Below, one piece after another: positions 62,308-64,000 of a stretch of DNA of 64,000 nt. The stretch is from an uncultured Lachnospiraceae bacterium (lineage in GTDB: Bacteria > Bacillota > Clostridia > Lachnospirales > Lachnospiraceae). The position numbers were made by a program, and so were the translations under genes. Location: NCBI GenBank assembly GCA_947177165.1, contig CAMWTP010000019.1, forward strand, positions 22,910-86,909, in the 5' to 3' direction. The notes beneath the pieces were generated by a model, which saw nothing but the letters and a program-made list of their open reading frames with translations, was not told the origin of the DNA and did no database searches. How positions within the stretch are numbered: the stretch's first letter is position 1; the number at the start of each line of letters is the position of its first letter.

Positions 62308-62961
62308 CTGTAGTTTTGTCCTTTCCTAACTGTATTTTTGTCCTTTTTTATTTCACCGGATTACAATTTTAGTGACTCAGAAAGTCATTACATATGTTGA
62401 GCACTTTTCGGCACGATACAGGTACTTTCCAATAAATGCAGACATTATATCATGTCTGACTGTAATTATGTCCTTCTCTAACTGTATTTTTGTCCTTAAT
62501 AAACACTATCAGTCAGTTTTAGAAAATTGGATATACTCAGACTAATTCAGTCAATATCGTCAATTTTACCATACCGCCCATGATCCCATTCTCCAATATA
62601 CATAAATTGGCTGCTTATCCTGACAATTCGGTTCACACTCTGTAAATCTGTCCCTCTGTCAGAAGATTTTTCTGTATTTTTGTCCCTTCCTAAAACATGA
62701 CATCTGTAAATTTGTCCTTTCCTAAAAAGTTATATCTGCCGAAAAACCACTTACCAACACTCCACTGTAAAAATGTCCCTCGCACTTGCCCATCCTCCTA
62801 ACCATAAATTTGTCCCTTTCTGACTCTGGAATTGTCCCCTTACCACTGTAAAAATGTCCTTTACATATCCACAGCGTTTTTCTGTAAATTTGTCCTTACC
62901 TAACAGTCAAATGGAACAGGACTGACTGTATTTTAGTCCTGTACTGACTGTATTTTAGTCC
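62308..62961. repeat. Iteron array / replication origin
   Basis: About fourteen copies of CTGTA-N4-TGTCC, often followed by TTTCCTAA, all on the plus strand: starts at 62308, 62330, 62460, 62482, 62640, 62672, 62704, 62765, 62804 (partial), 62826 (shortened), 62846, 62882, 62926 and 62948. Several neighbours are 20-22 bases apart, two helical turns. A near-match to a DnaA box (ATATCCACA, 62865-62873) and a CAGACAT/ATGTCTG dyad (62439-62458) lie inside. Position upstream of a Rep_3-type gene supports iterons. Confidence 0.85.
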
Positions 62962-63444
62962 TTAGCATACACTAGATTTTCTTGGAAAACAAAGGAATCC
63001 CGGCATCCTTAATAAAATAAACAAGTTGTTGTCTATTAATTAAAACAAACAACACCGCTTGTCCATTCAGAGCCAAAACATTACGCTTTTTCTATTTTTT
63101 ACTCATTATACAACATAAAAAATTTATGGACAATACCGGAGGTGATACAACAATGACGAGTACATATTTAGAATATCAGCTGGCTTAACCCATTATTGAG
63201 GAACAGAAAGTGACCGATATAAAGAATGATACACTGATAGAAATGTGGACATATTAATACAGAATGGTTGAACCTTTGGAGATGACGGGTGATGACGGGA
63301 TATGAAACGATATGACTGGCAGATACAATGATGGTTTTGACAATTAACAATCCTGTCATACAAATCTTTGTCGCGATGGCGGCAGAGGCAGCAATTATCT
63401 GCCCGCAGTATATCGGTAGTGAGGACAAATTAGGAGGTACGATT
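62962..63444. other. Gene-poor gap with a broken small ORF
   Basis: AT-rich sequence follows the iterons (62990-63125), a possible DNA-unwinding region. From ATG 63153, behind GGAGG, an 11-codon frame meets TAA at 63186 and continues in the same frame as PIIEEQKVTDIKNDTLIEMW to a stop at 63255, suggesting a decayed small gene of unknown family. Nothing else is recognised. Confidence 0.4.
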
Positions 63445-64000
63445 ATGGATTTTTATAAACGCGCACTGGAACTGCGGGAGGAAACAGTCACCCACCGCCG
63501 CTGGCTGCACAGCAACGCGGAGGTGGGGCTGCAAATGCCGAAAGGACAGGCTTACGTCATGAATCAGCTGAGAGCGTATGGTCTGGATCCGCGTCTTTGT
63601 GGGCATGGAGTGACCGCGGAGCTGGGCAGGGAAGGGGGCAGAACGCTCCTGCTCCGGGCGGATATGGATGCCCTGCCCATGCCGGAAGAAAGCGGCGAGA
63701 GCTTTTCCTGCCCGACTGGCACGGAGGCGCATACCTGCGGCCACGATTTCCATGCGGCCATGCTGTTGACAGCGGCAAAGATGCTGAAAGAAAATGAGGC
63801 CATGCTGTCTGGCAGGGTTCGTTTGATGTTCCAGACTGCGGAGGAAACCTTTGAGGGCGCGAAGGATATGATGGCAAACGGGATACTGGATGGTGTGGAT
63901 GCAGCCATGGCCTACCATGTCGGCTCTGGCAGGATGCCAGTGGGATTGTTTATGTACAACAGCGGCGGAACCATGATGTATTCTGTGGACGGTTTTCGGA
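63445..64000 (+). CDS. M20-family amidohydrolase (N-terminal part; runs off the window)
   Basis: The first 185 codons show the M20 zinc-peptidase pattern: LLLRADMDALPMPEESG, AHTCGHDFHAAMLL with metal-binding residues, and FQTAEE. This branch includes hippurate / N-acyl-amino-acid hydrolases, which free amino acids from N-acyl conjugates in the cytoplasm. TAGGAGG lies seven bases before the ATG. The frame is open at the right edge, so the dimerisation and second catalytic parts lie outside. The reading frame is also open upstream of the ATG without an obvious gene. Confidence 0.85.
   Translation, partial: MDFYKRALELREETVTHRRWLHSNAEVGLQMPKGQAYVMNQLRAYGLDPRLCGHGVTAELGREGGRTLLLRADMDALPMPEESGESFSCPTGTEAHTCGHDFHAAMLLTAAKMLKENEAMLSGRVRLMFQTAEETFEGAKDMMANGILDGVDAAMAYHVGSGRMPVGLFMYNSGGTMMYSVDGFR

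Noticed and set aside
62308..62961. Possible CRISPR array
   Set aside because: The repeated motif is only 14 bases, degenerate and irregularly spaced, and there are no cas genes; iterons beside a rep gene fit better.
1..64000. tRNA or rRNA genes
   Set aside because: I looked for T-arm (GGTTCRANTC) patterns and rRNA-like stretches and saw none that I could support.

Overview
The window looks like DNA from a low-to-mid GC Firmicute of the Lachnospiraceae/Clostridia type. The evidence is strong AGGAGG ribosome-binding sites, TTGACA-N17-TATAAT promoters, YesM/YesN-type two-component regulators, LplB/LplC-type sugar permeases, several copies of the AAA-ATPase-like/PD-(D/E)XK (DUF1703) family, and many cytoplasmic glycoside hydrolases. 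Species cannot be told from the sequence. I see no rRNA, tRNA or CRISPR array.

Left end (1-17.4 kb) is an accessory, mosaic region. It opens with a very AT-rich 1660-residue protein: helical-repeat N-terminus, P-loop ATPase and C-terminal PD-(D/E)XK nuclease, an architecture typical of defence-type NTPases. About 1 kb without genes follows, holding dyads and repeats. At 6.08-6.70 kb there are two copies of a structured RNA locus. The first has a consensus promoter, tandem hairpin units, a terminator-like hairpin and a truncated 37-codon ORF; the second is decayed. This layout resembles a type III (RNA antitoxin) toxin-antitoxin locus. Next come a ferredoxin-thioredoxin-reductase-like protein, a 2[4Fe-4S] ferredoxin, a NapH-like membrane Fe-S protein and a thioredoxin, with a convergent Crp/Fnr-family regulator. 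Diverged ~130-bp repeats flank this redox block. Then follow DUF1703 proteins and a fragment, a rhodanese lipoprotein with a 30-residue partner, an iron-sulfur flavoprotein, and a Y-family polymerase/YolD-like operon.

The middle (17.5-57.8 kb) is a large catabolic island for pectin rhamnogalacturonan I and its galactan/arabinan side chains. It carries an alpha-L-rhamnosidase (GH78), a DUF5107-TPR protein, a YetA/PcRGLX-type exo-lyase, a PL4-type lyase, two GH42 and one GH35 beta-galactosidases, a GH105 unsaturated-uronyl hydrolase, a GH2 enzyme, a GH51 arabinofuranosidase and a tandem GH43 enzyme. Import is by an ABC transporter (two permeases and a lipoprotein binding protein). Control is by a YesM/YesN pair and two further AraC-type regulators. 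None of the hydrolases or lyases shows a signal peptide, so the pathway appears to degrade imported oligosaccharides in the cytoplasm. The layout parallels the Bacillus subtilis yes/yet cluster. Remnants of a serine hydrolase, a response regulator and a MATE transporter lie between the working genes.

The right end (58-63 kb) is a plasmid-type replicon: two near-identical palindromes as centromere candidates, parA, parB, a convergent Rep_3-type initiator, and about fourteen iteron-like CTGTA-N4-TGTCC repeats upstream of rep. The island is therefore on, or next to, a plasmid, chromid or integrated plasmid. The window ends inside an M20 amidohydrolase gene.
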